DNA of 64,000 bases, taken from assembly GCF_001425705.1 (NCBI RefSeq), contig NZ_LMDC01000002.1:34732-98731 (forward strand), written 5' to 3'. The stretch's first letter is position 1, and each line of letters begins with the position of its first letter. The position numbers were made by a program, and so were the translations under genes. Under the pieces are notes generated by a model. That model did not search any database. It saw only the letters and a list, made by a program, of their open reading frames with translations, and was not told where the DNA came from. This DNA is from Pelomonas sp. Root1217 (GTDB taxonomy: Bacteria; Pseudomonadota; Gammaproteobacteria; Burkholderiales; Burkholderiaceae_C). Positions 17,072 to 25,080 of the stretch are shown here, one piece after another.

Positions 17072-17698
17072 TCAGGCTGCGGCGTCGTCGCCGATGAGGA
17101 TTCGTGTGTCACCCGCATAGTGGTGCGGCGGGATCTCCAGGTTGGTCGGCGCCGGCTTGTTCTTGAATACGCGGCCTGAGATATCGAAGGTGGAGCCATG
17201 GCAGGGGCAGAAGAAGCCGCCGGGCCAGTCGGCAGGCAGGCTGGGGTTGCTGGCACCCTGAGGCGCGTTGCTGGGCGAGCAGCCCAGGTGGGTGCAGATG
17301 CCGATGGCAACGAAGATCTCGGGCCGGATGGAGCGCGCCGCGTTCTTCGCGTAGGCCGGTTGCTGGTCCCGTTCGGACTGCGGATCGACCAAGTCGGCGT
17401 CGTGGCCTTGCAGCAGGGCCATCGCCTCCGGCGTGCGCCGCACGACCCACACCGGCTTGCCGCGCCACTCCACCGTCTTCACGCCACCGGGCGGGATGTC
17501 TGCGATGTCCACCTCCACCGGGCCGCTTGCCGCCCTGGCACGCTCGCTCGGAGCGAACGACGACACGAAAGGGATCGCAGTGGCGGCGGCAGTCACGCCG
17601 CCTGCGGCCGCGGTCGCCAGGAGCCAGGCGCGCCGTTGCGGGTCGCCTGGCGCAGCGCTGCAGGCCGTGCAACCGGACGGTTGGAGTATTGCGTTCAT
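17072..17698 (-). CDS. Rieske iron-sulfur protein (orphan cytochrome bc1-type)
   Basis: Membrane-anchored Rieske [2Fe-2S] protein (208 aa) of the ubiquinol-cytochrome c reductase type. One membrane/Tat segment (about 24-47, AWLLATAAAGGVTAAATA) is followed by the soluble domain with CTHLGC (Cys 135, His 137, Cys 140) and CPCHGS (Cys 164, Cys 166, His 167); the cluster ligands and the disulfide pair are all present. Unusually it starts with a Cys-rich tail (GCTAC, residues 10-13), and no cytochrome b or c1 genes are nearby. It is therefore either a second Rieske subunit for a bc1 complex encoded elsewhere or part of another chain. The small membrane gene upstream on the same strand is probably cotranscribed. 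Confidence 0.88.
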   Translation of the reverse strand: MNAILQPSGCTACSAAPGDPQRRAWLLATAAAGGVTAAATAIPFVSSFAPSERARAASGPVEVDIADIPPGGVKTVEWRGKPVWVVRRTPEAMALLQGHDADLVDPQSERDQQPAYAKNAARSIRPEIFVAIGICTHLGCSPSNAPQGASNPSLPADWPGGFFCPCHGSTFDISGRVFKNKPAPTNLEIPPHHYAGDTRILIGDDAAA

Positions 17699-17775
17699 GG
17701 TGGAGTCCTTGGGGCGGTTGACGGTGCCGGCTCGGGCGTCGTGTCATCGGCCGTGCCGATGACACCGACTTGCGC

Positions 17776-17925
17776 TCAGTGAGGCCCGTCGTTGCGGAGT
17801 TCATCCGCGCGCATGTGCTTGACGAAGTAGCGGACGAAGAACCCGCCCATCCCGAACATGAACAGCAGTACGGCAGCACTCAGCAGGCCGGCATCGCTGG
17901 TGAAGAGATCCTTGAACACGCTCAT
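17776..17925 (-). CDS. Small single-span membrane protein (DUF3149-like)
   Basis: A 49-aa protein (150 bases with stop). The frame opens with MSVFKDLFTSDAGLLS, has one hydrophobic span (AAVLLFMFGMGGFFVRYFV) and a short charged tail (KHMRADELRNDGPH). This layout matches the DUF3149 family of small betaproteobacterial membrane proteins, whose function is unknown. An AAGGAG ribosome-binding site lies six bases before the ATG at 17925. It precedes the Rieske gene by 77 bp on the same strand and may be a partner. Short length limits certainty, but start, ribosome-binding site and membrane span agree. Confidence 0.75.
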   Translation of the reverse strand: MSVFKDLFTSDAGLLSAAVLLFMFGMGGFFVRYFVKHMRADELRNDGPH

Positions 17926-17938
17926 GACGCACTCCTTG

Positions 17939-17998
17939 TTGAGATGGCGTGCGTTGATTCGATGCCTCCCGGCAACGCGCTGCTTTGAGCCATCTCAA
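17939..17998 (-). promoter_or_regulatory. Inverted repeats in the leader of the DUF3149/Rieske pair
   Basis: A perfect 10-bp inverted repeat TTGAGATGGC (17939-17948) and GCCATCTCAA (17989-17998) brackets 40 bases just upstream of the start codon at 17925. The distal half itself contains the short palindrome TTGAG-CCAT-CTCAA (17985-17998). It could be a leader hairpin or a dimeric repressor site; nothing in the sequence decides between these. Confidence 0.4.
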
Positions 17999-18108
17999 GG
18001 ACTGGTCACTGCGGCGCACTAAGCTGGCTTGCCATGGTTCGCGTCGCCACAGACCTCGCATGAACGCCGCCACCCTTGCCGACCTGAGGCGATCACGCCA
18101 TGCCTGCG

Positions 18109-18537
18109 TCACCCGCTCCTACGTGTGGCGCGAACGCCCTTCATGAAACTGCTTCGCTGCGACGCCTGGCGCTCCATCTGCCGGCCGATGTTGCCGCAGA
18201 CGAGATCGCACAGTGCATAGACGGACTCGTCCGCAATGCTGTAGAAGACCGCAGAACCTCGCCCTTCGCGCTGCACCAGGCCCTGCTGCATCAACACGGA
18301 CAGGTGCCGGGAAATATTGGCCGACGTGAAGCCGCAGGCCTGCGCGAGTTCGCCCACGTTGCGCTCGCCCTGGCGCAGCAGGTTGAGGATCTGCAGCCGG
18401 GTCGGCTCGGACAAGGCCTGGAAATAGGCGGCCACCTGGAGAAGAGCTTCGTCGGTCAGGCCTTGCATGGATGGGCAGGAGAGCTGAGATGCCTCTGCAT
18501 CATGCCCGATCTGCAGCTTCACTTCCTCGTTGCTCAT
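18109..18537 (-). CDS. ArsR-family regulator facing the RND efflux operon
   Basis: Winged-helix repressor (142 aa). The core runs ALSEPTRLQILNLLRQGERNVGELAQACGFTSAN, with the recognition helix SANISRHLSVLMQQ (about 72-85) and a wing REGRGSAVFYSI. Cysteines at 21, 68, 110 and 114 are available for redox or metal sensing; 110/114 match the helix-5 position seen also in the ArsR protein at 16513. It is transcribed divergently from the RND adaptor gene, 74 bp away, and a near-perfect palindrome lies in that gap. Autoregulation plus control of the efflux genes is the straightforward reading. The inducer is unknown. Confidence 0.87.
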   Translation of the reverse strand: MSNEEVKLQIGHDAEASQLSCPSMQGLTDEALLQVAAYFQALSEPTRLQILNLLRQGERNVGELAQACGFTSANISRHLSVLMQQGLVQREGRGSAVFYSIADESVYALCDLVCGNIGRQMERQASQRSSFMKGVRATRRSG

Positions 18538-18545
18538 GTTGCCAC

Positions 18546-18574
18546 TTGACTATTTAGCTACGTAGTTAAATACT
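18546..18574 (+). promoter_or_regulatory. Promoter and palindromic ArsR operator for the RND operon
   Basis: A 22-bp palindrome at 18551-18572 has arms TATTTA/TAAATA around the centre CTACGTAG, with a single mismatched pair. It lies between a -35-like TTGACT (18546-18551) and a -10-like AATACT (18569-18574), 17 bp apart, reading towards the adaptor gene. A repressor bound here would block RNA polymerase directly. The AT-rich symmetric form and the place between the divergent ArsR and RND genes fit an ArsR-family operator. Confidence 0.72.
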
Positions 18575-18611
18575 AAAGGCATTCGACTGTCTTGTCATCC
18601 CTGGAGAAACC

Positions 18612-19652
18612 ATGCCGATCAGGTCCCGCCCGCTGCTCCGTGCCGCGCTCTCGTGGGCACTGGGCGCCGCCGTCACGGCCAGCCACGCCGCTGGCGCGCC
18701 GGCCATCTGGACCGTGACGCCAGTGGCAAACACTGCCCTGACCGGCTATGACGGGACGGTCGAGGCGGTGCGGCAGACGGTACTGGCTTCCCAGGTCGCC
18801 GGCGCGGTCGTCGGCCTGCCAATCAAAGCCGGAGACCGCGTGAAGGCCGGCCAACTGCTGGTGCGCCTGGATGCCCGTGCTGCCGAGCAGCAGGCCGGCG
18901 CCGCCGTTGCCCACGTCCAGGCGGCCAGGGCTGCACAGGACGCCGCCACCTCGGAGGTGAAGCGCCAGCGGCAGCTGTTCCAGAGCCACTTCATCAGCCA
19001 GGCTGCCCTGGACCACGCGGAAGCACAGTACAAGGCGGCCACCGCCCAGGCCGAGGCCCAGGTGGCGTCGGCCCAGGCGGCCCGCACCGAGACGGGCTAC
19101 TTCGCGGTGAAGGCGCCTTACGACGGCATCGTGACCGACGTGGCCGTGATGCTGGGCGACATGGCCCAGCCGGGCCGGGCCCTGCTCACGCTATTCGACC
19201 CGACGACCTTGCGCGTTGCCGTGGCTGTACCTGAGTCGACGGCCTTGCTGCTGAAGGCGCTGCCGGTGCAGGCGCCCGCCGTGGAGCTGGCCGGCCAGCC
19301 GGGGCGGCTGCTGTCCCCCGTGCACTGGGAAGTGTTGCCCGCGGCGGACCCGGCAACGCACACGGTGACCGTGCGGCTGGACCTGCCGGCCGGCAGCCTT
19401 GCAGCGCCGGGCAGCTTCGCCCGCGCCTGGCTGCCCGGGGCCGCGGCAACCGCACGCATCCTGGTGCCTACGCAGGCCCTGGTCCAACGCGCTGAATTCA
19501 AGGGCGTCTACGTGGTGGGCGGCGACGGCCGCGCTCTGTTGCGGCAGGTGCGCACCGGCCCTGCCCTGGGCGACCAGACCGAGGTCTTGTCCGGGCTGAA
19601 GCTGGGCGAGCGCGTGGCGCTGGACCCCCAGGCAGCGGCGCGGAGGCCTTGA
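18612..19652 (+). CDS. RND efflux periplasmic adaptor (HlyD/AcrA family)
   Basis: Membrane-fusion protein linking an RND pump to an outer-membrane channel (346 aa). After a signal peptide (ending SHAAG) come the barrel-sandwich half (GAVVGLPIKAGDRVKAGQLLVRLD), an alpha-helical hairpin rich in Ala/Gln (about 90-155), the second lipoyl half (VKAPYDGIVTDVAVMLGDMAQPG) and the beta-barrel and membrane-proximal domains. The stop codon overlaps the pump gene start (TGATG). No outer-membrane channel gene follows, so a TolC-type partner must be encoded elsewhere. Confidence 0.9.
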   Translation: MPIRSRPLLRAALSWALGAAVTASHAAGAPAIWTVTPVANTALTGYDGTVEAVRQTVLASQVAGAVVGLPIKAGDRVKAGQLLVRLDARAAEQQAGAAVAHVQAARAAQDAATSEVKRQRQLFQSHFISQAALDHAEAQYKAATAQAEAQVASAQAARTETGYFAVKAPYDGIVTDVAVMLGDMAQPGRALLTLFDPTTLRVAVAVPESTALLLKALPVQAPAVELAGQPGRLLSPVHWEVLPAADPATHTVTVRLDLPAGSLAAPGSFARAWLPGAAATARILVPTQALVQRAEFKGVYVVGGDGRALLRQVRTGPALGDQTEVLSGLKLGERVALDPQAAARRP

Positions 19653-22600
19653 TGAGCACTGAACTCGGCGTCTCAGGCCGCATCGCCCGCTTCTTCCAGT
19701 CGGCCCAGATCACGCCGCTGCTGGCTCTGGTGGCCCTGTTGCTGGGCTTCTTCGCCGTGGCCGTCACGCCTCGCGAGGAGGAGCCGCAGATCAACGTGAC
19801 GATGGCCAACGTGCTCATCCCCTTCCCCGGTGCCGCCGTGCGGGACGTGGAGCAGATGGTGGCCGGCCCGGCCGAGCAGGTGCTGTCGCAGATCGCGGGC
19901 ATCGAGCATGTGATGAGCGTCTCGCGCCCGGGCCTGGCCATCCTGACCGTGCAGTTCAAGGTCGGCGTGCCGCGCACCGAGGCGCTGGTGCGGCTGTACG
20001 ACGCAGTCAACGCCAATGCCGACTGGCTGCCGCGCGGCCTGGGCGTCGGCGCGCCACTCGTCAAGCCCAAGGGCATCGACGATGTGCCCATTGTCACGCT
20101 GACGCTGTTTTCCAAAGACGCGCAGACGGGCGCCTTCGACCTGGAGCGCGTCGCGCACAGCATCGAGGCTGACCTCAAGCGGGTGCCCGGCACCCGCGAG
20201 GTGGCCACGCTGGGCGGCCCGGGCCGCGTCATCCGCGTCGAGATCGAGCCGACGCGCCTGGCCGCCGCAGGCGTGACCGTGGCGGACCTGCGCCAGGCCC
20301 TGCAGTCGGCCAACCTGGCCGCGCCCGTGGGCCAGCTGCTGGCCGGCGACCGCGCCGTGGACGTCGAGGCCGGACCCTTCCTGCGCGATGCCCAGGAGTT
20401 GGCCCAGATCGTCGTGGGCGTGCGCGCCGGGCGGCCGGTCTTTCTCGGCGACCTGGCGCACCTCGTGGACGGCCCACCGCCCGCGCAGCGCTACGTCTGG
20501 CACGGCACGGCCGGCAAGGACGCGGCCGAGCATCCCGCCGTCACGCTGACGATCACCAAGAAGCCGGGCGAGAACGCCATCCGCGTGGCCGATGCGGTCA
20601 TGCAGCGCGTGGCCGAACTGCGCAACACCGTCATCCCGGCGGGCGTGGAAGTGGCCGAGACGCGCAACTACGGCGCCTCGGCCAACGACAAGGCCATGAA
20701 GCTCATCCAGAAGCTGATGTTCGCCACCGCCTCGGTCGTGGCCCTGGTGTTCATCGCGCTGGGCCGGCGCGAGGCGGCCATCGTCGGCAGCGCCGTCGTG
20801 CTGACGCTGACCGTCACGCTGTTTGCGTCCTGGGCCTGGGGCTTCACGCTCAACCGGGTGTCGCTGTTCGCGCTGATCTTCTCCATCGGCATCCTGGTGG
20901 ACGACGCCATCGTCGTCGTCGAGAACATCCACCGCCACATGGCGCTGCACCCGGACAAGACGCTGCTGCAGTTGATCCCCGGCGCCGTGGACGAAGTCGG
21001 CGGCCCCACCATCCTGGCCACGCTGACCGTCATCGCCGCGCTGCTGCCCATGGCCTTCGTCAGCGGGCTGATGGGGCCGTACATGAGCCCCATCCCCATC
21101 AACGCCAGCATGGGCATGCTGCTGTCGCTGGCCATCGCCTTCATCGTGACGCCCTGGCTGGCGCGGCTGTGGCTCGAGCATGACGGGCGCGCCGGTGCCG
21201 CCGGCCATGGCCTCGCGGCGAAGCTGGGGCCGCTCTTCGGGCGCGTGTTCCGGCCGCTGCTGGACGATGCTCGCGGCCAGCGCAACCGCCGCCTGCTCGG
21301 CCTGAGCGTGGCGGCGCTGATCGCCGTGTCGCTGGCGCTGCCGGCCCTCGGCCTGGTGGTGCTGAAGATGCTGCCCTTCGACAACAAGTCCGAGTTCCAG
21401 GTCATCGTCGACATGCCGGCCGGCACGCCGCTGGAGCGGACCGCCGCGGTACTGCACGAGCTGGGCGCCTACTTGGCCCAGCAGCCCGAGGTCACGGACT
21501 ACCAAGCCTATGCCGGCACGGCAGCGCCGATCAACTTCAACGGGCTGGTGCGCCAGTACTACCTCCGTGCCGGCGGCGAGATCGGTGACCTGCAGGTCAA
21601 CCTCGTCGACAAGCACCACCGCAGCCTCCAGAGCCACGCCATTGCGACGCGCATGCGCCCGGCGTTGCAGGCCATCGGCCAACGCCATGGTGCAAACGTG
21701 AAAGTGGTCGAGGTGCCGCCCGGCCCGCCCGTGCTGTCCCCCATCGTGGCCGAGGTCTACGGCCCCGACGCCGAAGGCAGGCGCGCGGTGGCAGCCGCCG
21801 TGCGTCGGGTGTTCGAGCAAACGGCCGGCGTGGTTGACGTGGACGACTCCGGGATCGCCGTTGCACCCAAGAAGCTGCTGACAGTGGACCGCAGCAAGGC
21901 GGCGCTGCTGGGCATCCCGCAGTCGAGCATCGTCGCGACGTTGGGCGCGGGCCTGGCCGGCGAGGCCGCCACCTGGCTGCACGACGCCAGCAAGTACCCG
22001 GCCGCTGCCCTCATCCAACTGCCCGCGGAGCGCCACGGCGACCTGGACACATTGCTGCAACTGAGCGTGCGCACCAGCGCGGGCGGCCTGGTACCCATCC
22101 GCGAACTGGTGCGCGTGACGGACAGCCAGCGCGAGCAGCCGCTCTTCCACAAGGACGGCCTGCCGGTGCATTTCGTCACCGGCGACATGGCCGGTGCGCT
22201 GGACAGCCCGCTGTACGGCATGTTCAAGATGCGCGGCGCGCTGGCCGCCATCGTCACGCCCGGTGGCGGCGCGCTGACAGAGGCCTTCATCCAGCCGCCC
22301 AGCGACGCCTGGCGCGACTACACGCTGAAATGGGACGGCGAGTGGCAGGTCACCTACGAGACCTTCCGCGACATGGGCGCCGCCTACGCGGTGGGCCTGG
22401 TGCTGATCTACCTGCTGGTCGTCGCGCAGTTCGGCTCGTATCTCACACCGCTCATCATCATGGCGCCCATCCCGCTGACGCTGGCGGGCGTGATGCCGGG
22501 GCACGCGCTGCTGGGTGCGCAGTTCACCGCCACCAGCATGATCGGCATGATCGCGCTGGCCGGCATCATCGTGCGCAACTCCATCCTGCTGGTGGACTTC

Positions 22601-22879
22601 ATCCGGCTGGAGGTGTCGCAGGGCCGTCCGCTGAAGGAAGCCGTCGTGCACTCGGCCGCCACGCGTGCACAGCCCATCGTGCTGACCGGCCTGGCGGCCA
22701 TGCTGGGCGCCTTCTTCATCCTGGACGACCCCATCTTCAACGGCCTGGCGATCTCGCTGATCTTCGGCATCCTGGTCAGCACGCTGCTGACCCTGGTCGT
22801 CATTCCCCTGCTCTATTTCATCGCCTATCGCAACTCGGCGGCAGTGTCGCCGCCCCTTGAACCTAGGAGAGTGTCATGA
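19652..22879 (+). CDS. RND family efflux pump inner-membrane subunit (AcrB-like)
   Basis: Proton-driven trimeric efflux transporter (1075 aa). It has the expected layout: an N-terminal membrane helix (PLLALVALLLGFFAVAVTPREEEPQ), the first large periplasmic loop, a helix bundle with FSIGILVDDAIVVVENIHRH (TM4 Asp pair needed for proton relay), a second periplasmic loop and a C-terminal bundle with the paired repeat AGIIVRNSILLVDFI. The ATG at 19652 is preferred over the TTG one codon earlier. Substrate is unknown; the ArsR regulator with cysteines and the neighbouring sulfur genes hint at a thiol- or sulfide-related signal. It overlaps the next gene by 4 bp. Confidence 0.92.
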   Translation: MSTELGVSGRIARFFQSAQITPLLALVALLLGFFAVAVTPREEEPQINVTMANVLIPFPGAAVRDVEQMVAGPAEQVLSQIAGIEHVMSVSRPGLAILTVQFKVGVPRTEALVRLYDAVNANADWLPRGLGVGAPLVKPKGIDDVPIVTLTLFSKDAQTGAFDLERVAHSIEADLKRVPGTREVATLGGPGRVIRVEIEPTRLAAAGVTVADLRQALQSANLAAPVGQLLAGDRAVDVEAGPFLRDAQELAQIVVGVRAGRPVFLGDLAHLVDGPPPAQRYVWHGTAGKDAAEHPAVTLTITKKPGENAIRVADAVMQRVAELRNTVIPAGVEVAETRNYGASANDKAMKLIQKLMFATASVVALVFIALGRREAAIVGSAVVLTLTVTLFASWAWGFTLNRVSLFALIFSIGILVDDAIVVVENIHRHMALHPDKTLLQLIPGAVDEVGGPTILATLTVIAALLPMAFVSGLMGPYMSPIPINASMGMLLSLAIAFIVTPWLARLWLEHDGRAGAAGHGLAAKLGPLFGRVFRPLLDDARGQRNRRLLGLSVAALIAVSLALPALGLVVLKMLPFDNKSEFQVIVDMPAGTPLERTAAVLHELGAYLAQQPEVTDYQAYAGTAAPINFNGLVRQYYLRAGGEIGDLQVNLVDKHHRSLQSHAIATRMRPALQAIGQRHGANVKVVEVPPGPPVLSPIVAEVYGPDAEGRRAVAAAVRRVFEQTAGVVDVDDSGIAVAPKKLLTVDRSKAALLGIPQSSIVATLGAGLAGEAATWLHDASKYPAAALIQLPAERHGDLDTLLQLSVRTSAGGLVPIRELVRVTDSQREQPLFHKDGLPVHFVTGDMAGALDSPLYGMFKMRGALAAIVTPGGGALTEAFIQPPSDAWRDYTLKWDGEWQVTYETFRDMGAAYAVGLVLIYLLVVAQFGSYLTPLIIMAPIPLTLAGVMPGHALLGAQFTATSMIGMIALAGIIVRNSILLVDFIRLEVSQGRPLKEAVVHSAATRAQPIVLTGLAAMLGAFFILDDPIFNGLAISLIFGILVSTLLTLVVIPLLYFIAYRNSAAVSPPLEPRRVS

Positions 22880-23085
22880 CCTCATGGCAGATCGTCCGGC
22901 TGTTCGCCGGCAGCTTCATCCTGATCTCGCTGGCCCTGGGCGTGCCCGGCAGCCCGGTCTTCGTCAGCCCCTGGTGGCTGGCCTTCACAGCCTTCGTCGG
23001 CGCCAACCTGCTGCAGAGCGCGCTCACGCGCTGGTGCCCGCTGGAGATCATCCTGCGCCGGCTGGGCGTGAAGCCCGGATGCTGA
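22876..23085 (+). CDS. Small DUF2892-like inner-membrane protein
   Basis: A 69-aa protein with two hydrophobic spans (IVRLFAGSFILISLALG and WWLAFTAFVGANLLQSAL) and the ending CPLEIILRRLGVKPGC, which carries two cysteines. This pattern is characteristic of the DUF2892 (YgaP-like transmembrane) family, often found with rhodanese or persulfide-handling proteins. The start ATG lies in the ATGA overlap with the RND pump gene, so it is the last gene of that operon. Function is unknown. Confidence 0.82.
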   Translation: MTSWQIVRLFAGSFILISLALGVPGSPVFVSPWWLAFTAFVGANLLQSALTRWCPLEIILRRLGVKPGC

Positions 23086-23137
23086 CCCATCTGCGTCGAC
23101 GACCTTCTGACCCCTGTCGGCGAGCCCGGCGCCTGGC

Positions 23138-23151
23138 TTGACACGCGTCAA
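23138..23151 (+). promoter_or_regulatory. Fnr/Anr-type box upstream of the protease gene
   Basis: TTGAC-ACGC-GTCAA is a perfect dyad of the Crp/Fnr type (consensus TTGAT-N4-ATCAA), extended to GCTTGAC/GTCAAGC at 23136-23153. Its centre is 42.5 bp before the ATG at 23187, so a classical -41.5 activation position would put the transcript start almost at the start codon. Confidence 0.55.
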
Positions 23152-23186
23152 GCGGCCTCGAGCCGTGGCGCGGTACGTTTCGGGCC

Positions 23187-24179
23187 ATGATGACGCGCCG
23201 ATGCTTCGCCTTGTTGCTCGCCAGCGCCCTGGGAGCGCAGACGCACGCGGTGTACGCGGCCGATCCACCGCGCCGGTCTCCTGCGATGACCCGCCCATCG
23301 AGCCTCGCCGCCGGTTTCCAGCGCGGCGCTGCATGGAGCGTCAGCATCTTCATGTTCGTGCCCGGGGAGGAAGAGCCGCACGTGGGTTCGGGCTTCTTCA
23401 TCGATGACAAGGGCGTTGTCGCTACGGCGGCCCATCTGGTGGGTGAGGCCCGGCAGATCCTCGTCGCGCTGCCCGACAAACGCGTGCTTGCGGCCGAGCT
23501 GGAGGGGTTGAACGAGAACGCCGATATCGCGCTGTTGCGCATCACTCCGCCGCCCCGGGTGCATCCCGTCTTCGGCCGGCCAGGCAGTCTGCGCGTCGGC
23601 GACTGGGTCATGGCCGTCGGCCAGCCATTCGGACTCGAGCGCTCGGTGGCTGTTGGCGTCGTCAGTGGCAAGGACAGGCACTTCAGCGATGACGGCGAGC
23701 TGATGTTCATCCAGAGCGACGTGGCACTGAACCCCGGCAACTCGGGTGGCCCTTTGCTGGACGCCGCCGGCGCGATCGTCGGCATGAATGCCCGCACGAT
23801 CGTCGGCCCCGTCGGTACGCCCGGCGCGAGCCTGGCCATTCCCATCGAGATCGTCCTGCAGGTCGCCGGCGAGTTGCGCCGCGACAGCGACGCGCCGGCC
23901 CGCCCGCGCCTGGGCGTCCAGTTCGACGACGTACCGCCGTTGACAGCGTGGTCCGCTGGGCGGCCAGACACGAGCGGCGCACTCATTCTTTCCGTTCCCC
24001 GCGGTAGTCTGGGCGAGCAGTTGCAGCTGCGTGCGGGCGACATCGTGACGACGATGAATGGCCGGCCCATCGGCGGCAGTTCAGATCTGGTCACCGCCCT
24101 CCTCGCGTGGCGTAAGTTGTCCGACACCAGCATCGTGGTTCAGCGTGCCGGCAAGGAACTGGTCCTGGGGCGGGAATGA
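23187..24179 (+). CDS. Deg/HtrA-like periplasmic serine protease with PDZ domain
   Basis: Trypsin-like serine endopeptidase of the S1C type (330 aa) acting in the periplasm on misfolded proteins. After a signal peptide (about 1-25) come the catalytic His 83 (VVATAAHLVG), Asp 113 (NENADIALLRI) and Ser 186 (NPGNSGGPLL). A single PDZ domain (about 240-325, LQLRAGDIVTTMNGRPIGG) ends the protein; classical DegP has two. Either of two adjacent ATGs (23187, 23190) may be used. An Fnr-like box close upstream links it to the low-oxygen module. Protein quality control under stress is an inference from family. Confidence 0.9.
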   Translation: MMTRRCFALLLASALGAQTHAVYAADPPRRSPAMTRPSSLAAGFQRGAAWSVSIFMFVPGEEEPHVGSGFFIDDKGVVATAAHLVGEARQILVALPDKRVLAAELEGLNENADIALLRITPPPRVHPVFGRPGSLRVGDWVMAVGQPFGLERSVAVGVVSGKDRHFSDDGELMFIQSDVALNPGNSGGPLLDAAGAIVGMNARTIVGPVGTPGASLAIPIEIVLQVAGELRRDSDAPARPRLGVQFDDVPPLTAWSAGRPDTSGALILSVPRGSLGEQLQLRAGDIVTTMNGRPIGGSSDLVTALLAWRKLSDTSIVVQRAGKELVLGRE

Positions 24180-24246
24180 TGGCTTGGACCGCCCGCCCGG
24201 CCGGGAGCCCAGCACCCGCTGGTGTTCGGCCACGAGCGGAAGAGGC

Positions 24247-25080
24247 ATGACCACGCACGCGTTGGCTTCGCACGTCGACCGCCGGCGGCGCGCGCTGACG
24301 CTGGCCCTCGCCTGCGGCCCCGCTCTGGTGCCCGCCGCGTTTGCCGCCACGGCAGCCCCACGCGTTCCTATCCTTGTCTATCACCGCTTCGCGTCGCGGA
24401 TGCTGGACAGCATGACCGTGCGCATCGCTAACTTCGAGGACCACCTGCATGTGCTGCACCAGCTGGGCTGCCAAGTGATCTCTTTGGCTGCCTGGGTAGC
24501 CTGGCGCCTCGGTCGGGAACGCGGCGAGCGCGTATCCCTGCCGCCACGGGCCGTCGTCCTGACCGCCGACGACGGGCACCGATCGCAATTCGAGGTCATG
24601 GCCCCGCTGCTGCGCGAACGTGGCTGGCCTGTCACGCTCTTCGTCTATCCGTCGGCGATCTCGAACGCCAGCTACGCGATGACCTGGGCGCAGTTGCAGG
24701 AACTGGCCAGCGACCCGCTCCTCTCCGTGCAGTCGCATACCTACTGGCACCCGAACCTGGTGCGGGACCGGCAGCGCATGCCCCCAACCGCCTTCCAGCG
24801 CTTCGCGGCCAGCCAGCTTGCACGATCCCGGGACACGCTTGAGTTGCGCCTCGGTCGCCCAGTCACCCTGCTGGCCTGGCCCTTTGGCCTCGGCGACGAG
24901 GGTCTGGCGCGGCAGGCACAGCAGGCCGGGTATGAGGCGGCGTTCTCGCTGGGCAACCGTTCGGCAGTGGCTGGCGACTCCCCGTTCGACGTGCCAAGGC
25001 ACATGATCGTCGACAGCGTCGATGCGCGGCAGCTCGCCGCCCGGCTGGAAGCCGCGTTTGCGGACAAGGCCGCGTCATGA
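24247..25080 (+). CDS. Polysaccharide deacetylase (CE4/PgaB-N-like), exported
   Basis: NodB-homology carbohydrate esterase (277 aa) with an N-terminal Arg-rich signal (DRRRRALTLALACG, ending AFAAT). Catalytic motifs: TADDG (Asp 108, 109), the metal-binding SHTYWHP (His 164, His 168), and WPFG near residue 213. The early segment PRVPILVYHRF matches the N-terminal deacetylase domain of PgaB, which de-N-acetylates poly-N-acetylglucosamine. The gene overlaps the following DUF4015 hydrolase by 4 bp. Activity on an exopolysaccharide is inferred; the substrate is unknown. Confidence 0.87.
   Translation: MTTHALASHVDRRRRALTLALACGPALVPAAFAATAAPRVPILVYHRFASRMLDSMTVRIANFEDHLHVLHQLGCQVISLAAWVAWRLGRERGERVSLPPRAVVLTADDGHRSQFEVMAPLLRERGWPVTLFVYPSAISNASYAMTWAQLQELASDPLLSVQSHTYWHPNLVRDRQRMPPTAFQRFAASQLARSRDTLELRLGRPVTLLAWPFGLGDEGLARQAQQAGYEAAFSLGNRSAVAGDSPFDVPRHMIVDSVDARQLAARLEAAFADKAAS

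Noticed and set aside
19673-22651. Open frame of 992 codons opposite the RND pump gene
   Set aside because: His/Gln/Gly/Arg-rich low-information sequence fully inside a real gene; no start signals or domains.
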